A stretch of DNA of 64,000 bases from Neisseria yangbaofengii (GTDB taxonomy: Bacteria > Pseudomonadota > Gammaproteobacteria > Burkholderiales > Neisseriaceae), in NCBI RefSeq assembly GCF_014898075.1, contig NZ_CP062976.1, positions 992,001 through 1,056,000 of the forward strand. The letters are read 5' to 3'. The notes below the pieces were generated by a model. The model searched no databases. It saw only the letters and a program-made list of their open reading frames with translations, and was not told where the DNA came from. The position numbers and the translations under genes are program-made. Shown here piece by piece: positions 43,732 through 53,341 of this stretch (its first letter is position 1; every line of letters starts with the position of its first letter).

Positions 43732-44289
43732 TTAATCTTTCCACCATACACCGTAAATCGGGCGGGCAAAGTGTGCCAAAACGGCAATCATACAAATCTC
43801 AATCGAAACCGACCAGTAAATATGGCCTAAGAATTCGCTCCACAATTCGGCGGCGTTTAGATTCCACAGCCAACCATTCACGCCTTCGGGCGCGTAAGCA
43901 GGGTAGCGGAAGCCGAACATCGGAATCAAAGCGCCATGCATAACCACGGTGATAATGATGCCGTATAACGCGCCGTACCATGCACGCATTTTCGACCAAT
44001 ACATCGAGCCGACTACATAAACAAATGCAAACACAAAGCTAAACAGCCAGTGATACAGCGTCACTGCGCCTAAAATGCTGTTGCCTTGAAACATGTAATC
44101 CAAGGAATGCTGGTTAAAACCCAACCAGCCAAGCCACGCATCGATATTGGCACCCGGTGGCGAAATTTCGCCCGGCATACGCGGCGGCATGTTTACTTCT
44201 GAGCCCCATTTCACCAAAGAGCTAATGAAACCACCGATTAAGGTTGTCCATAAAATTACTTTGCCATTGACATTACGCTGAGTACTCAT
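43732..44289 (-). CDS. yagU: YagU family inner-membrane protein (DUF1440)
   Basis: 185 aa with four hydrophobic helices: VILWTTLIGGFISSLVKWG, LYHWLFSFVFAFVYVVGSMY, YGALYGIIITVVMHGALIPM and HIYWSVSIEICMIAVLAHF. It also has the family stretch NMPPRMPGEISPPG between helices 1 and 2. E. coli YagU has been linked to acid resistance; nothing local confirms that role. The start at 44289 follows AAGGAAAATAAA; the frame open to 44304 contains that ribosome site. Confidence 0.85.
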   Translation of the reverse strand: MSTQRNVNGKVILWTTLIGGFISSLVKWGSEVNMPPRMPGEISPPGANIDAWLGWLGFNQHSLDYMFQGNSILGAVTLYHWLFSFVFAFVYVVGSMYWSKMRAWYGALYGIIITVVMHGALIPMFGFRYPAYAPEGVNGWLWNLNAAELWSEFLGHIYWSVSIEICMIAVLAHFARPIYGVWWKD

Positions 44290-44527
44290 TTTATTTTCCT
44301 TCAAATTGGCGTGAATAATAATGTAACTTTATTTCTAAATGGTGGTTTTGTCTATCAATATAAGAATGATTATTGATTTAAATCAATTAAAAGATAAAAG
44401 GGTATTATCCTGATAAACTAATGATTACAATATCTTATTTGGAATTCTTAACAATATGGATAGATATTATCGGTTTTCATGTAAAAAATAGTAATTATTT
44501 GATATGAATAGGATGTAGTCGCAAAAA
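44290..44527. other. AT-rich intergenic region upstream of yagU
   Basis: No gene is supported; it is very AT-rich and probably holds the yagU promoter. No clear -35/-10 pair was found. Confidence 0.5.
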
Positions 44528-44563
44528 CGCCGTCTGAAAAATAATGTGTATTTTCAGACGGCC
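44528..44563 (-). terminator. DUS-like hairpin terminator of fghA
   Basis: CGCCGTCTGAAAA is paired with TTTTCAGACGGCC. Confidence 0.8.
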
Positions 44564-44586
44564 TTAGTGAATAGCTACGCGGATAA

Positions 44587-45429
44587 TTACAGCCCCAATG
44601 CTTCGGCATGAAATTCGATGTGGCTGTCGATAAAGCTGGCGATGAAGAAATAGCTGTGGTCATACCCTGCGCGTTGTTTGAATTGAACGTTAAATCCATT
44701 ACCGCGGGCAGCGTTGACGAAGGTTTCCGGTTGCAATTCTTTCGGATAAAACGGATCGGCATCGCCTTGGTCGATGAGAATCGGCAGTTTTTTCGAGGCC
44801 GTCTGAACGAGGGCGGTGCTGTCGTAGGCTTGCCATGCGGTTGGATCATCGCCCAAATAGGCGGCGAAGGCTTTTTGTCCCCACGGTGTTTGGCTCGGGT
44901 TCACAATCGGAGCGAAAGCAGAAACGGCAGCGTAGCGGTCGGGATTTTTCAAAGCAATTTGCAATGCGCCGTGGCCGCCCATGCTGTGGCCGAAAATACT
45001 GCGCTGTCCGGTCACCGGAAAATTGGCTTCAATCAAAGCGGGCAATTCTTCGACGATGTAGTCGTACATGCGGTAATGTTCTGCCCAAGGCGCTTGCGTA
45101 GCGTTGACATAAAAACCTGCGCCTTTGCCCAAGTCGTAGCCTTCGTCATCAGCAACGTTGCCGCCGCGCGGCGAGGTGTCGGGCATGACTAAGGCAATGC
45201 CCCATTGTGCGGCAAAGCGTTGCGCACCGGATTTTTGGGTAAAGTTTTCATCGGTACAAGTCAGGCCGGAGAGCCAATACAACACCGGCACATGGTAGCC
45301 TTGAAGTGTTTGCGGCGGCAGGTAAATGCTGAAAGTCATGTCGCAGCCGTTGGCACTTGAGGCATGGCAGTAGCGCTCTTGATGGCCATTGAACATTTTA
45401 TTGCGTGAAATCAATTCAGGTGAAGACAT
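44587..45429 (-). CDS. fghA: S-formylglutathione hydrolase
   Basis: A 280-aa alpha/beta hydrolase that releases formate and glutathione in formaldehyde detoxification. The nucleophile is Ser149 in SIFGHSMGGHGAL; the acid is probably Asp in LIDQGDADPFYP and the base His in AGYDHSYFFIASF. LYWLSGLTCTDENF forms the oxyanion side. The start at 45429 follows AAGGAGATATA. Its usual partner, glutathione-dependent formaldehyde dehydrogenase (adhC), is not in this window. The upstream gene on the same strand encodes an rRNA-type methyltransferase. Confidence 0.93.
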   Translation of the reverse strand: MSSPELISRNKMFNGHQERYCHASSANGCDMTFSIYLPPQTLQGYHVPVLYWLSGLTCTDENFTQKSGAQRFAAQWGIALVMPDTSPRGGNVADDEGYDLGKGAGFYVNATQAPWAEHYRMYDYIVEELPALIEANFPVTGQRSIFGHSMGGHGALQIALKNPDRYAAVSAFAPIVNPSQTPWGQKAFAAYLGDDPTAWQAYDSTALVQTASKKLPILIDQGDADPFYPKELQPETFVNAARGNGFNVQFKQRAGYDHSYFFIASFIDSHIEFHAEALGL

Positions 45430-45456
45430 TATATCTCCTTGTTTTCTAATCAATTG

Positions 45457-45496
45457 TTTTTCAGACGGCTTTGTTTGGTTTCAGGCCGTCTGAAAC
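45457..45496 (-). terminator. DUS-pair hairpin (outward orientation)
   Basis: TTTTCAGACGGCT is paired with AGGCCGTCTGAAAC between the methyltransferase stop (45496) and fghA. Confidence 0.7.
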
Positions 45497-46440
45497 TATT
45501 TGTGGCGGATTTCCCAGCATTGGTGGATTTTTTTGTTGCGGAAATCATCGGGAACGGATTGTTTGGTCACGTCTTTGACGGCGTATTTTTCGCTGATTTC
45601 GGGATTCAATCCAAAGCTGCGTAGATTGTTTGAAAAATACATCAGGCCGTCTGAAGCCAGCAGTTTCATGGCGCCGTTGATTAAGGTCATTTGGTCGCGC
45701 TGGATGTCGAGAATATCCAGCATTTTTTTGCTGTTGGAAAAGCTCGGCGGATCCATCACAATCAGGTCAAACTTTTTGCCTTCGGCTTCGGCGTTTTTTA
45801 AGTATTGAAACACATCGGCGCGCACGATTTTATGAGCGTTTGAATCGATGCCGTTTAATTCAAAATTGCGTTTTGCCCAATCAAGATAAGTATTGGATAA
45901 ATCGACAGTTTCACTACCGGTTGCGCCGCCGGTTGCAGCATATACGGTAAAGCTGCCGGTGTAGGAAAACAGGTTTAAAAAGCGTTTGCCCCGGGCGTTG
46001 TTGCCGACTTTTTTACGGGTGTTGCGGTGGTCGAGAAAAAGGCCTGTGTCTAAATATTTATCAAGGTTGACCCAAAAGCGGCGGCCATTTTCGCTGATCA
46101 CAAAATCTTCGCCGGATTTGCCGGTTTTTTCATATTGTTGCGTACCTTTTTGGCGTTCGCGGCGTTTGAGGTGGATTTGTTCGGGCGAAAAACCGGTTAC
46201 AAAGCCGATGGCTTCCAAAACATCGGCCAACCATGCTTCATATTCTTCCGGCTGCATCAGCCAGCCGGTGTCGTATTCCTGCAAATGAATATGGCCGCCA
46301 TACACATCGATGGCGAAAGGGAACTGAGGAATGTCGCGGTCGTAGATGCGCCATGCTTCGATTTGGTTGCGTTTGGCCCATTTCATCAGGTGTTTGATGT
46401 TTTTTCCCAAGCGGTTGGCAAATGGTGTGATGTCGGTCAT
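45496..46440 (-). CDS. class I rRNA methyltransferase (RlmK/RlmI-like)
   Basis: 314 aa resembling the C-terminal half of RlmKL and related 23S rRNA methyltransferases. Features are NRLGKNIKHLMKWAKRNQIE at the N-terminus, the core TGLFLDHRNTRKKVGN, motif I FLNLFSYTGSFTVYAATGGA, VDLSNTYLDWAKRNFELNGI, FDLIVMDPPSFSNSKK (the catalytic DPPxF) and a C-terminus ending RNKKIHQCWEIRHK. The likely product is a methylated guanosine or cytosine in 23S rRNA. The ATG is placed directly after a DUS and the ribosome site is poor. DUS copies also occur inside the gene. Confidence 0.82.
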   Translation of the reverse strand: MTDITPFANRLGKNIKHLMKWAKRNQIEAWRIYDRDIPQFPFAIDVYGGHIHLQEYDTGWLMQPEEYEAWLADVLEAIGFVTGFSPEQIHLKRRERQKGTQQYEKTGKSGEDFVISENGRRFWVNLDKYLDTGLFLDHRNTRKKVGNNARGKRFLNLFSYTGSFTVYAATGGATGSETVDLSNTYLDWAKRNFELNGIDSNAHKIVRADVFQYLKNAEAEGKKFDLIVMDPPSFSNSKKMLDILDIQRDQMTLINGAMKLLASDGLMYFSNNLRSFGLNPEISEKYAVKDVTKQSVPDDFRNKKIHQCWEIRHK

Positions 46441-46496
46441 TTTCAGACGGCCTGCTGAATAAAATGGCTATTTTACGCCAATTGACTCATTTGTGC

Positions 46497-46525
46497 TTGA
46501 CCGAATATGGCAAAATCTATATTAT
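46497..46525 (+). promoter_or_regulatory. sigma-70-type promoter of the RNA helicase gene
   Basis: TTGACC, a 17-base spacer and TATTAT. It predicts an unusually long 5' leader of about 228 bases before the ATG at 46760. Confidence 0.65.
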
Positions 46526-46759
46526 CCGTCATTCGTCTTTATTTTTATGAAGCCATCGTCTTCAAACCTATTAACCGGTATTCTGCCGCGTTTCTTATAT
46601 CTTTTTTGCTTTCACGCATATTTGCAGGTTGTCGTCGATGTTAACTTACAAGCCAAAGGGCTTGCGACAACCTTGTAACTTATTTCCCGTTACTTATCCT
46701 TTGCTTCAGGCCGTCTGAAATGTTCAGTCGGAAGTTGTTGTTGTGTCTTTAGGATAGCC

Positions 46760-48187
46760 ATGTCTATTAAATTTGTTGATTTAAACCTTGATAAAAACAT
46801 TTTGTCTGCGCTGCAAAGCGCGGGCTACGAATCGCCAACCCCGATTCAGGCGCAGTCGGTGCCGGTGGCTTTGGAAGGCCGCGACATCATGGCATCGGCG
46901 CAAACAGGTTCGGGGAAAACCGCCGCATTCCTGCTGCCGACCCTGCAACGTTTGATCAAACGCAGCGAAAAAAACGGCAAAGGCCCACGTGCTTTGGTAT
47001 TGACCCCGACCCGCGAATTGGCTGCGCAAGTTGAGAAAAATGCGTTGACTTATGCACAAAATATGCGCTGGTTCCGCACCGTCAGCATTGTTGGCGGTGC
47101 GTCGTTCGGCTATCAAACCCGCGCTTTGAGCAAGCCGGTTGATTTGGTGGTGGCCACTCCGGGGCGCTTGATGGACTTGATGGGCAGCGGCAAAATTGAT
47201 TTTGATCGTTTGGAAGTATTGATTCTGGACGAAGCCGACCGCATGCTGGACATGGGTTTCATCGACGACATCGAAACCATCGTTGAAGCCACGCCAAAAG
47301 ACCGCCAGACCTTATTATTCTCTGCGACTTGGGACGGTGCCGTCGGCAAATTGGCACGCAAATTGACCAAAAATCCGGAAGTGATTGAAGTTGAGCGCGT
47401 TGACGACCAAGGTAAAATCGAAGAGCAATTATTATATTGCGACGATATGCGCCACAAAAACCGTTTGCTCGACCATATTTTGCGCGATGCCAGTATCGAC
47501 CAATGCGTGATTTTCACTTCAACCAAAGCCATGACCGAAGTTTTGGCCGATGAGTTGTATGAAAAAGGCTTTGCTGCCAATTGCTTACACGGTGACATGC
47601 CGCAAGGCTGGCGTAACCGCACCTTGATGGATTTGCGCAAAGGCCGTTGCAAAATCTTGGTGGCAACCGATGTGGCTGCGCGCGGTATCGATGTGCCGAC
47701 CATTACTCATGTGATTAACTACGATTTGCCGAAACAGGCGGAAGATTATGTGCACCGCATCGGTCGTACCGGCCGTGCAGGCCGTACCGGTATTGCGGTG
47801 ACGTTTGCAGAAGTGAACGAATATATTAAAGTGCACAAAATCGAAAAATACATCGGCCGTAAATTAAATGAAGTAACCGTAGAAGGTATGGAGCCGACCC
47901 GTAAACGCAAGTCTACCGGCGGCAGAACGAAAGGCGGCAGATTTGCCAAAGGCAGCTACGGAGACCGTGACCGTAAATTCGGTGATCGCAAAGGCGCTAA
48001 GCCGCGTAGCGAAGGCGGTTTTAGTGGAAAAATCCGCAGCGAACGCAGTGAAGATGGTTTTAAACCACGCAGCGAAGGCTTTAAAAAGAGCGGTTCGGAT
48101 TTCAAAGGCAAACGCAAATCAGGTGGTGATTTCGGTGGTAAAGGCGGCTATGGTAAATCAAGCCGGCCGGCCGGTAAGCGCGGTTAA
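46760..48187 (+). CDS. rhlE: DEAD-box ATP-dependent RNA helicase (RhlE-like)
   Basis: 475 aa. The order of helicase motifs is complete: PTPIQAQSVPVALEGRDIMA (Q motif), AQTGSGKTAAF (I), PTRELAAQV (Ia), TPGRLMDL (Ib), LILDEADRMLDMG (II), LFSATW (III), VIFTSTKAMTEVLADEL (IV), VATDVAARGIDVP (V) and HRIGRTGRAG (VI). The C-terminal ~95 residues are basic, with repeated Lys, Arg, Gly, Ser and Phe (RSEGGFSGK, GGDFGGKGGYGK), an RNA-binding tail. It probably acts in ribosome assembly or RNA decay. The assignment to RhlE rather than DeaD or SrmB rests on size and tail. Confidence 0.9.
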   Translation: MSIKFVDLNLDKNILSALQSAGYESPTPIQAQSVPVALEGRDIMASAQTGSGKTAAFLLPTLQRLIKRSEKNGKGPRALVLTPTRELAAQVEKNALTYAQNMRWFRTVSIVGGASFGYQTRALSKPVDLVVATPGRLMDLMGSGKIDFDRLEVLILDEADRMLDMGFIDDIETIVEATPKDRQTLLFSATWDGAVGKLARKLTKNPEVIEVERVDDQGKIEEQLLYCDDMRHKNRLLDHILRDASIDQCVIFTSTKAMTEVLADELYEKGFAANCLHGDMPQGWRNRTLMDLRKGRCKILVATDVAARGIDVPTITHVINYDLPKQAEDYVHRIGRTGRAGRTGIAVTFAEVNEYIKVHKIEKYIGRKLNEVTVEGMEPTRKRKSTGGRTKGGRFAKGSYGDRDRKFGDRKGAKPRSEGGFSGKIRSERSEDGFKPRSEGFKKSGSDFKGKRKSGGDFGGKGGYGKSSRPAGKRG

Positions 48188-48212
48188 TTTAGTCAAGGCC
48201 GTCCGAAAGTAA

Positions 48213-48246
48213 AAAGGAATGCAGCTTTCTGCATTCCTTTTTCTTT
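48213..48246 (+). terminator. intrinsic terminator (non-DUS) of the helicase gene
   Basis: AAAAAGGAATGCAG / CTGCATTCCTTTTT, a 14-bp stem with a CTTT loop. Confidence 0.88.
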
Positions 48247-48333
48247 CTGCATTGCTTTTTTGTTTATAAGCGGTGATTGGGAAATCTGAGATTTTTGCAA
48301 AATTTAATTTGAAACAAGCAAACTATGTTCGTC

Positions 48334-48353
48334 ATTCCCGTTTGAGCGGGAAT
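48334..48353. repeat. dRS3 repeat
   Basis: ATTCCCGTTTGAGCGGGAAT fits ATTCCC-N8-GGGAAT exactly. dRS3 is a dispersed neisserial repeat and known target of filamentous prophage integration; here it is solitary. Confidence 0.85.
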
Positions 48354-48425
48354 AACGGCATAAAGATTTCTGAAAGTTTATGAGTTTGTAAGACCTCAAT
48401 CTATCGTAGCCATCAATAAAGCGGC

Positions 48426-48458
48426 ATAAAAAAGAACCGCATTGCGGTTCTTTTTTAG
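48426..48458. terminator. bidirectional intrinsic terminator of mltD
   Basis: AAAAAAGAACCGC / GCGGTTCTTTTTT with an ATT loop, directly past the mltD stop on the minus strand. Confidence 0.87.
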
Positions 48459-48460
48459 CA

Positions 48461-50650
48461 TTAACTGCCTCGTAATTTCAAACGCTGGCCCGGCGTAACG
48501 GTACGGGTATTTTTGTTCCAGCGACGAATATCGTTGACATTAACATCGAAGCGGCTGGCGATGGTGTTCAATGTATCGCCTTTGCGCACGGTATATGCCA
48601 CGTTTTGCACTTTAACTGTATCGGCTTTTGGCTTCGCTGCAGTAATATGCAGCAATTGGCCTTTGCGGATGTTGTTGCCTTTGATGTTATTGGCAGTAAT
48701 CAAATCGGCCACGCTCAAATTATAGCGCTGCGAAATGTTGTACAAAGTATCGCCTTCGGCTACGCGATGCATACCGCCGACAACGGTTTGCTCTGATTCG
48801 GTCGTTTTGGTGCGTGCCAAGCGGGTGGCAATGCGTTGTTGCTGTTTCACCTTGTTTTCAGCCAGTAGTGCTGCACGCGCTTTGGCTGCATTTTCTTGCT
48901 CGGTCAGCTTGGCAACAGTTTCTTGAACAGTTTCTGCAGCTTGAATGCGCGAAGTGGAGTCTTGTACCAAATCCATCAATGAATCAGTGTCTTGGCTAAG
49001 CTCTTCAGCTTGTTGACCTTGAGTCGGCAGCGGCAACGGTTCAGTTAAAGCTACTTCTGTTGCAACCGGTTCCGATGAGGCCTCGATGGAGAGTTTTACT
49101 GCTTTTTCAGCCGTATTATCCGCTGCGTTGGCAACCAAGCCTGAAGCCAAGCTCATTGGTGCAGGTGCCTGTGGTTTTGCTTCTGCAACAACCGTTTGGG
49201 TTTTGGCAACAGCAGCAATCGCGTCAACCGGAGCAAGGGTAGGATCAACAGCCGCCTGTTGTGGCTCAGCCACGGCAATAACTGTTTCGACAACGGGCGC
49301 TTTGGCTGCGGCAACGTATTCAGCTTGCGTACGGCTCACAAAATTAATCGGTTTGCTTGATTTAGCAGCCGGTGTCACGATATCGGCAGCCAAGGTGCCG
49401 GCCACTTTGGCATTGCTGGCCAATTGAATTGGTGCCATTTCAGGCATGTTTGAACGATAAGTATCCGGCGTATTGTCGGTATCGATAAAGTTAACCGGCA
49501 TATTATTGCTACCGCTCAAGCTGTTTTTCGCCACCAAAATACTGCGGCCGGCAGACAATGAATGGCCGCTGATGCCATTTAAACGTTTGATTTCGGCCAC
49601 ACTCATGCCGGTTTCTGCAGCGATAGCGCTTAAGTGGGTATTGCTGAATGAGGTGTAAACATCCCAAGACAATAAGGTTTCCGGTTTGGCGTTGCGGTAA
49701 TTTTTCTCAAAGGTGGCAGCGGCGCTGGCCGGCAGCAATAGTTTGCGGTTGGCTTTAGGAATGAATACCGGCGCGTTAAACGCAGGATTTAATGCTAAAA
49801 ATTCGCTTTCGCCGATGTTGGCCAAGCGGGTAATGGCACTGTGGTCAATTGGTTGATCAATATCTAAAGCTTTGAAATATGGCTGGTTGCTGATTTCGCT
49901 CACATTCATGCCGTACGCTTGCGGATTGGCGACAATATTACGAACAGCCAATAATTTTGGCACGTAATTTCGCGTTTCATTCGGCATGCGCAGGTTTTCG
50001 TAGGTTGGTTCCAAGCCTTGTGCGCGTGCGCGGTTAATCGCACGGCCGACATTGCCTTCTCCCCAGTTGTAGGCCGCCAAAGCCAAAGACCAGTCGCCAA
50101 ACAGACTATGCAGATATTCCAAGTAGTTCAAAGCGGCATTGGTGGCGGCGTAAACGTCATGGCGGCCATCATATAATGCTGTTTTTTCCAAACCATAATG
50201 ACGACCGGTCGCCGGCATAAATTGCCACAAACCTGAAGCGCCGACATGTGATTTCGCTTTGGTAACATAGGCACTTTCAATGAAAGGCAGCAAAGCGATT
50301 TCGGCAGGCATATTGCGTTTTTTCACTTCAGTGGCAATATGATACATATAAGGTTTGCTGCGGTTGATAGTGCGGTCAAAATAAGCACGCCCGGCCGAAA
50401 ATTTGCCTTCATGGAGGCGAACCAATTCGGTGTTGACTTCGTTCATGCGGAAGTCTTTACGTAGAGAAGCCCACAAGCTGCCTGAGCCAAAGGTTTGCGA
50501 TTTGGCTTGATCAAGCAATGCGGAATTCAAACGCATCATCGCCATGCCGACCTGATTAGGGGTGGCATTGCCGGCGGCTTGTGCGTAGGTGGCGCCGGAA
50601 ACGGCGGAAATACCCGAAATGGTGAGTGCAATTGTTTTCAGTTTTGCCAT
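48461..50650 (-). CDS. mltD: membrane-bound lytic murein transglycosylase D with LysM repeats
   Basis: A 729-aa peptidoglycan-cleaving enzyme. The signal peptide (LKTIALTISGISAVSGATYA, ending AQA) lacks a lipobox. The SLT catalytic domain at about 95-230 has the catalytic Glu near residue 125 in LLPFIESAYVTKAKSHVGAS, GLWQFMPATGRHYGL and LALAAYNWGEGNVGRA. A long Ala/Val/Thr-rich linker (about 410-610) leads to two C-terminal LysM domains (HRVAEGDTLYNISQRYNLSV and YTVRKGDTLNTIASRFDVNV). A weaker LysM-like stretch lies near 330-375. The start is ATG 50650; the TTG two codons upstream is not needed. Confidence 0.92.
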   Translation of the reverse strand: MAKLKTIALTISGISAVSGATYAQAAGNATPNQVGMAMMRLNSALLDQAKSQTFGSGSLWASLRKDFRMNEVNTELVRLHEGKFSAGRAYFDRTINRSKPYMYHIATEVKKRNMPAEIALLPFIESAYVTKAKSHVGASGLWQFMPATGRHYGLEKTALYDGRHDVYAATNAALNYLEYLHSLFGDWSLALAAYNWGEGNVGRAINRARAQGLEPTYENLRMPNETRNYVPKLLAVRNIVANPQAYGMNVSEISNQPYFKALDIDQPIDHSAITRLANIGESEFLALNPAFNAPVFIPKANRKLLLPASAAATFEKNYRNAKPETLLSWDVYTSFSNTHLSAIAAETGMSVAEIKRLNGISGHSLSAGRSILVAKNSLSGSNNMPVNFIDTDNTPDTYRSNMPEMAPIQLASNAKVAGTLAADIVTPAAKSSKPINFVSRTQAEYVAAAKAPVVETVIAVAEPQQAAVDPTLAPVDAIAAVAKTQTVVAEAKPQAPAPMSLASGLVANAADNTAEKAVKLSIEASSEPVATEVALTEPLPLPTQGQQAEELSQDTDSLMDLVQDSTSRIQAAETVQETVAKLTEQENAAKARAALLAENKVKQQQRIATRLARTKTTESEQTVVGGMHRVAEGDTLYNISQRYNLSVADLITANNIKGNNIRKGQLLHITAAKPKADTVKVQNVAYTVRKGDTLNTIASRFDVNVNDIRRWNKNTRTVTPGQRLKLRGS

Positions 50651-50866
50651 AGTCAAAAATAATAGTAAGATAGAATAAATTTAGTCAGTTGGATACTACT
50701 GTTTGATGTTGTGAACGTCAAGCCGATAAGCTTGGTATTTACAGACAATGTGGCCTTAATGCCAACTTTTTGATAAAAGTCATGGCCTTGCGTGTAAAAA
50801 TTTGATGCTGTGGTATAAATTGATACCCCATTCACAATAAGGCCGTCTATAAAGTGAGGAGCGCAG

Positions 50867-51532
50867 ATGGATACTTGGTTTGAACAAACCGTAATCGGGC
50901 AATATGTTGCGCAAAAGGAGCGGCAGTTTTTCCAAAAGCATGTGTGCGTTGCCGAAAATCAACAGGCGGCTCAAATCGGGCAGGCTTGGTTGAGACCATC
51001 CGAAAAGCTTATTTATGTTCCTGATGATGTGCGCATGATTGCAACTGAAATGGCTTGGGAAAGCCAATCTTTGGATATGCTGCTGCTGCCGCACAGCCAT
51101 GAATACAGCGGTTCGCCGCTTTTGGCGTTGACTGAATCGGCTAGAGTGTTGAAGCATGGCGGTAAATTGATTGTTACCGGCTTTAATTTAAATTCGCTCT
51201 GGTGTGGCAGCAAGTGGTTTGACGGTAAATGCCTGCCGCGCAAAGGGAACTGTTTTACCTTGCCGCAATTTAAGCAGCAGATTCAGGATTTGGGTTTTGA
51301 AATCGAATACGGGCAATTTATGGTGTATGTGCCGCCTGTAGAGCAGGGCTCCGCGCTGAAATTTTGGCAATTTTTGGAAAAGGCGGGTGATCGGTGGTGG
51401 CCGCAGTGTGCTGCAGTGTATGGTTTGGTATTGGTCAAGCGTATGGCGGGGGTAACGCCGTTGCCGGAGCTTGAGGAAGAATTGGCAGGGCAGACGGTGG
51501 CTCTAACGATCGCCCGAGTAGAGGGTAAATAG
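50867..51532 (+). CDS. SAM-dependent methyltransferase (type 11-like)
   Basis: 221 aa. The fold markers fit a class I methyltransferase: SLDMLLLPHSHEYSGSPLLA then LTESARVLKHGGKLIVTGFN (motifs IV-V). Motif I is not clear, so SAM binding is inferred from the C-terminal half. Similar proteins sit beside rnhA or gloB in other Proteobacteria; here the neighbours are mltD (divergent) and mutM (downstream). The ATG follows GTGAGGAGCGCAG. The substrate is unknown. Confidence 0.75.
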   Translation: MDTWFEQTVIGQYVAQKERQFFQKHVCVAENQQAAQIGQAWLRPSEKLIYVPDDVRMIATEMAWESQSLDMLLLPHSHEYSGSPLLALTESARVLKHGGKLIVTGFNLNSLWCGSKWFDGKCLPRKGNCFTLPQFKQQIQDLGFEIEYGQFMVYVPPVEQGSALKFWQFLEKAGDRWWPQCAAVYGLVLVKRMAGVTPLPELEEELAGQTVALTIARVEGK

Positions 51533-51635
51533 GGCATTTTTGCAGAGTTTTACCTTTTTCAGACGGCCTGAGGCTTTAAAATAAACGCTGTTGGCTTTAT
51601 TGTTTTCAATTTAAGATTATTTTTATTCAAAGATT

Positions 51636-52463
51636 ATGCCCGAATTACCTGAAGTAGAAACCACCTTGCGTGGGATTAATCCGCATATAGCCGGGAAAGT
51701 CGTGTCGGCGGTTGAAGTGCGCCAGCCTAAACTGCGTTGGCCGATCCATCCTGAATTGGCGCAGATTTTGACCGGACAAACTGTGCTTGATTGCCGGCGT
51801 CGAGCGAAATATTTGATGATTCAATTTGATACCGGTATTTTGCTGATTCATTTGGGCATGTCGGGCAGTTTGCGGATTTTTACCGCCGGTGAAGAACGCA
51901 TAGAGACCCATGACAAGCATGATCACGTCGAAATCCGTTTTTCAGACGGCACGCTATTGCGTTATCATGACCCGCGCAGGTTTGGCGCATTTTTATGGTA
52001 TGAAGGAATTGCCGAGCATCACCCTTTGTTGGAAAAATTAGGCCCCGAACCTTTGTCTGATGACTTTAATGCCGAATATCTGTATCAGAAATTGAAGCCG
52101 CTTAAGCGCGCAGTCAAATTGGCTTTGATGGATAATGCCGTTGTGGTGGGCGTGGGTAATATTTATGCGAACGAAAGCCTGTTTAAAGCAGGTATTTTGC
52201 CGCAGCGGCCGGCCAATAAAGTAACCAAAAAAGAGTGCGCTGTGTTGGTTGGAACGATTAAAACAGTTTTGCAACGTGCTATCGATACCGGTGGCAGCAC
52301 TTTGCGCGATTTTGTCAATAGTGATGGCAAAAGTGGTTATTTTCAGCAGGAATATGCTGTTTACGGCAGGCACAATGAGCCTTGTCTGCAATGTGGCCAA
52401 TTGATTCAAAAGCAGACTTTGGGTCAGCGCGGTACTTTTTATTGCGGACATTGCCAAAAATAA
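51636..52463 (+). CDS. mutM: formamidopyrimidine-DNA glycosylase
   Basis: 275 aa. MutM (Fpg) removes 8-oxoguanine and ring-opened purines. The active N-terminus [12 protein letters not shown] is exact (P2 nucleophile, E3). Other motifs are [48 protein letters not shown] (the H2TH region) and the C-terminal zinc finger CLQCGQLI-17-CGHC. The length is normal. It is followed by nlaA 50 bases on, in the same direction. Confidence 0.96.
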   Translation: MPELPEVETTLRGINPHIAGKVVSAVEVRQPKLRWPIHPELAQILTGQTVLDCRRRAKYLMIQFDTGILLIHLGMSGSLRIFTAGEERIETHDKHDHVEIRFSDGTLLRYHDPRRFGAFLWYEGIAEHHPLLEKLGPEPLSDDFNAEYLYQKLKPLKRAVKLALMDNAVVVGVGNIYANESLFKAGILPQRPANKVTKKECAVLVGTIKTVLQRAIDTGGSTLRDFVNSDGKSGYFQQEYAVYGRHNEPCLQCGQLIQKQTLGQRGTFYCGHCQK

Positions 52464-52515
52464 GGCCGGGTAAGGTTCCGGCCATCTGAAAACAAATGGA
52501 ATATATAAGAAAAAT

Positions 52516-53292
52516 ATGTCTTCTCCAAAAGCCTCATTCGCCACACGCTTACGCCGCTTATCCCGTTTGACGGCGTGGCTTTATCAAACTGCTAAAAATC
52601 TGAGTAATATTGATGGCAATAATCCGGAGCAACGCAATCAGGCGGTGTTGGCTTTAGGCCGAGGTGCGCTGGACGCTTTGGATGTTGAGCTGGAAATCGG
52701 CACGCCACCGCAGCAGCAATCGGTAAACGGCACTTTAGTCGTGGCCAACCATGTGTCTTGGTTGGATATTTTTGCCATGAGCGCAGTATATCCGAGCAGC
52801 TTTATTGCCAAACAGGAAATCAGCAAATGGCCGGTATTGGGAAAAATGGGCAAAAATGCCGGAACAGTTTTTATCAACCGTAACTCTCGCCGCGACATCG
52901 AGCCGATTAATCAAGCGATTGGCGCGGCATTGCGGTCGGGGCAAAACGTGAGCTTCTTCCCCGAAGCGCGTACGTCTTCAGGCAAAGAAGTTTTGCCTTT
53001 CAAAGCAGCGTTGTTCCAATCTGCCATTGATGCCGACGCGCCGATTCAAATCGTGACTTTGCGTTATTACGACAGCTTGGGCAGACGCAGTATTGAGCCT
53101 TCTTATGCCGATGTAAACTTGGTGTCATCGTTGTGGCGTATCATTTCCATGAAAAAAATACGCATTCGGTTAGACTTTGCGCCTTTATACAGGCCGTCTG
53201 AATATCCGGATAGCGACCGTTATGCACTGAAGGATATTGCGGAAAATTATGTACGTCAAAATATTGAATCAGATAAAAATAGTTTCGAATAA
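52516..53292 (+). CDS. nlaA: 1-acyl-sn-glycerol-3-phosphate acyltransferase
   Basis: A 258-aa PlsC-family acyltransferase that makes phosphatidic acid. The catalytic HX4D is [11 protein letters not shown], the glycerol-phosphate loop [12 protein letters not shown], and the third motif FFPEARTSS (EGTR-like, with A and R). It resembles neisserial NlaA, one of two acyltransferases of the genus with different fatty-acid preference; the name is by resemblance. No clear membrane anchor, but amphipathic N-terminal helices. The ATG follows GGAATATATAAGAAAAAT. A DUS lies at the 3' end of the coding region. Confidence 0.87.
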   Translation: MSSPKASFATRLRRLSRLTAWLYQTAKNLSNIDGNNPEQRNQAVLALGRGALDALDVELEIGTPPQQQSVNGTLVVANHVSWLDIFAMSAVYPSSFIAKQEISKWPVLGKMGKNAGTVFINRNSRRDIEPINQAIGAALRSGQNVSFFPEARTSSGKEVLPFKAALFQSAIDADAPIQIVTLRYYDSLGRRSIEPSYADVNLVSSLWRIISMKKIRIRLDFAPLYRPSEYPDSDRYALKDIAENYVRQNIESDKNSFE

Positions 53293-53341
53293 ACCTTGAA
53301 ATTTTTCAGACGGCCTCTATCTGTATTTTCAGAAGCAGTTA

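Noticed and set aside
46493-46678. 61-aa ORF upstream of the helicase
   Set aside because: It lacks a ribosome site, spans the promoter and has an unnatural composition.
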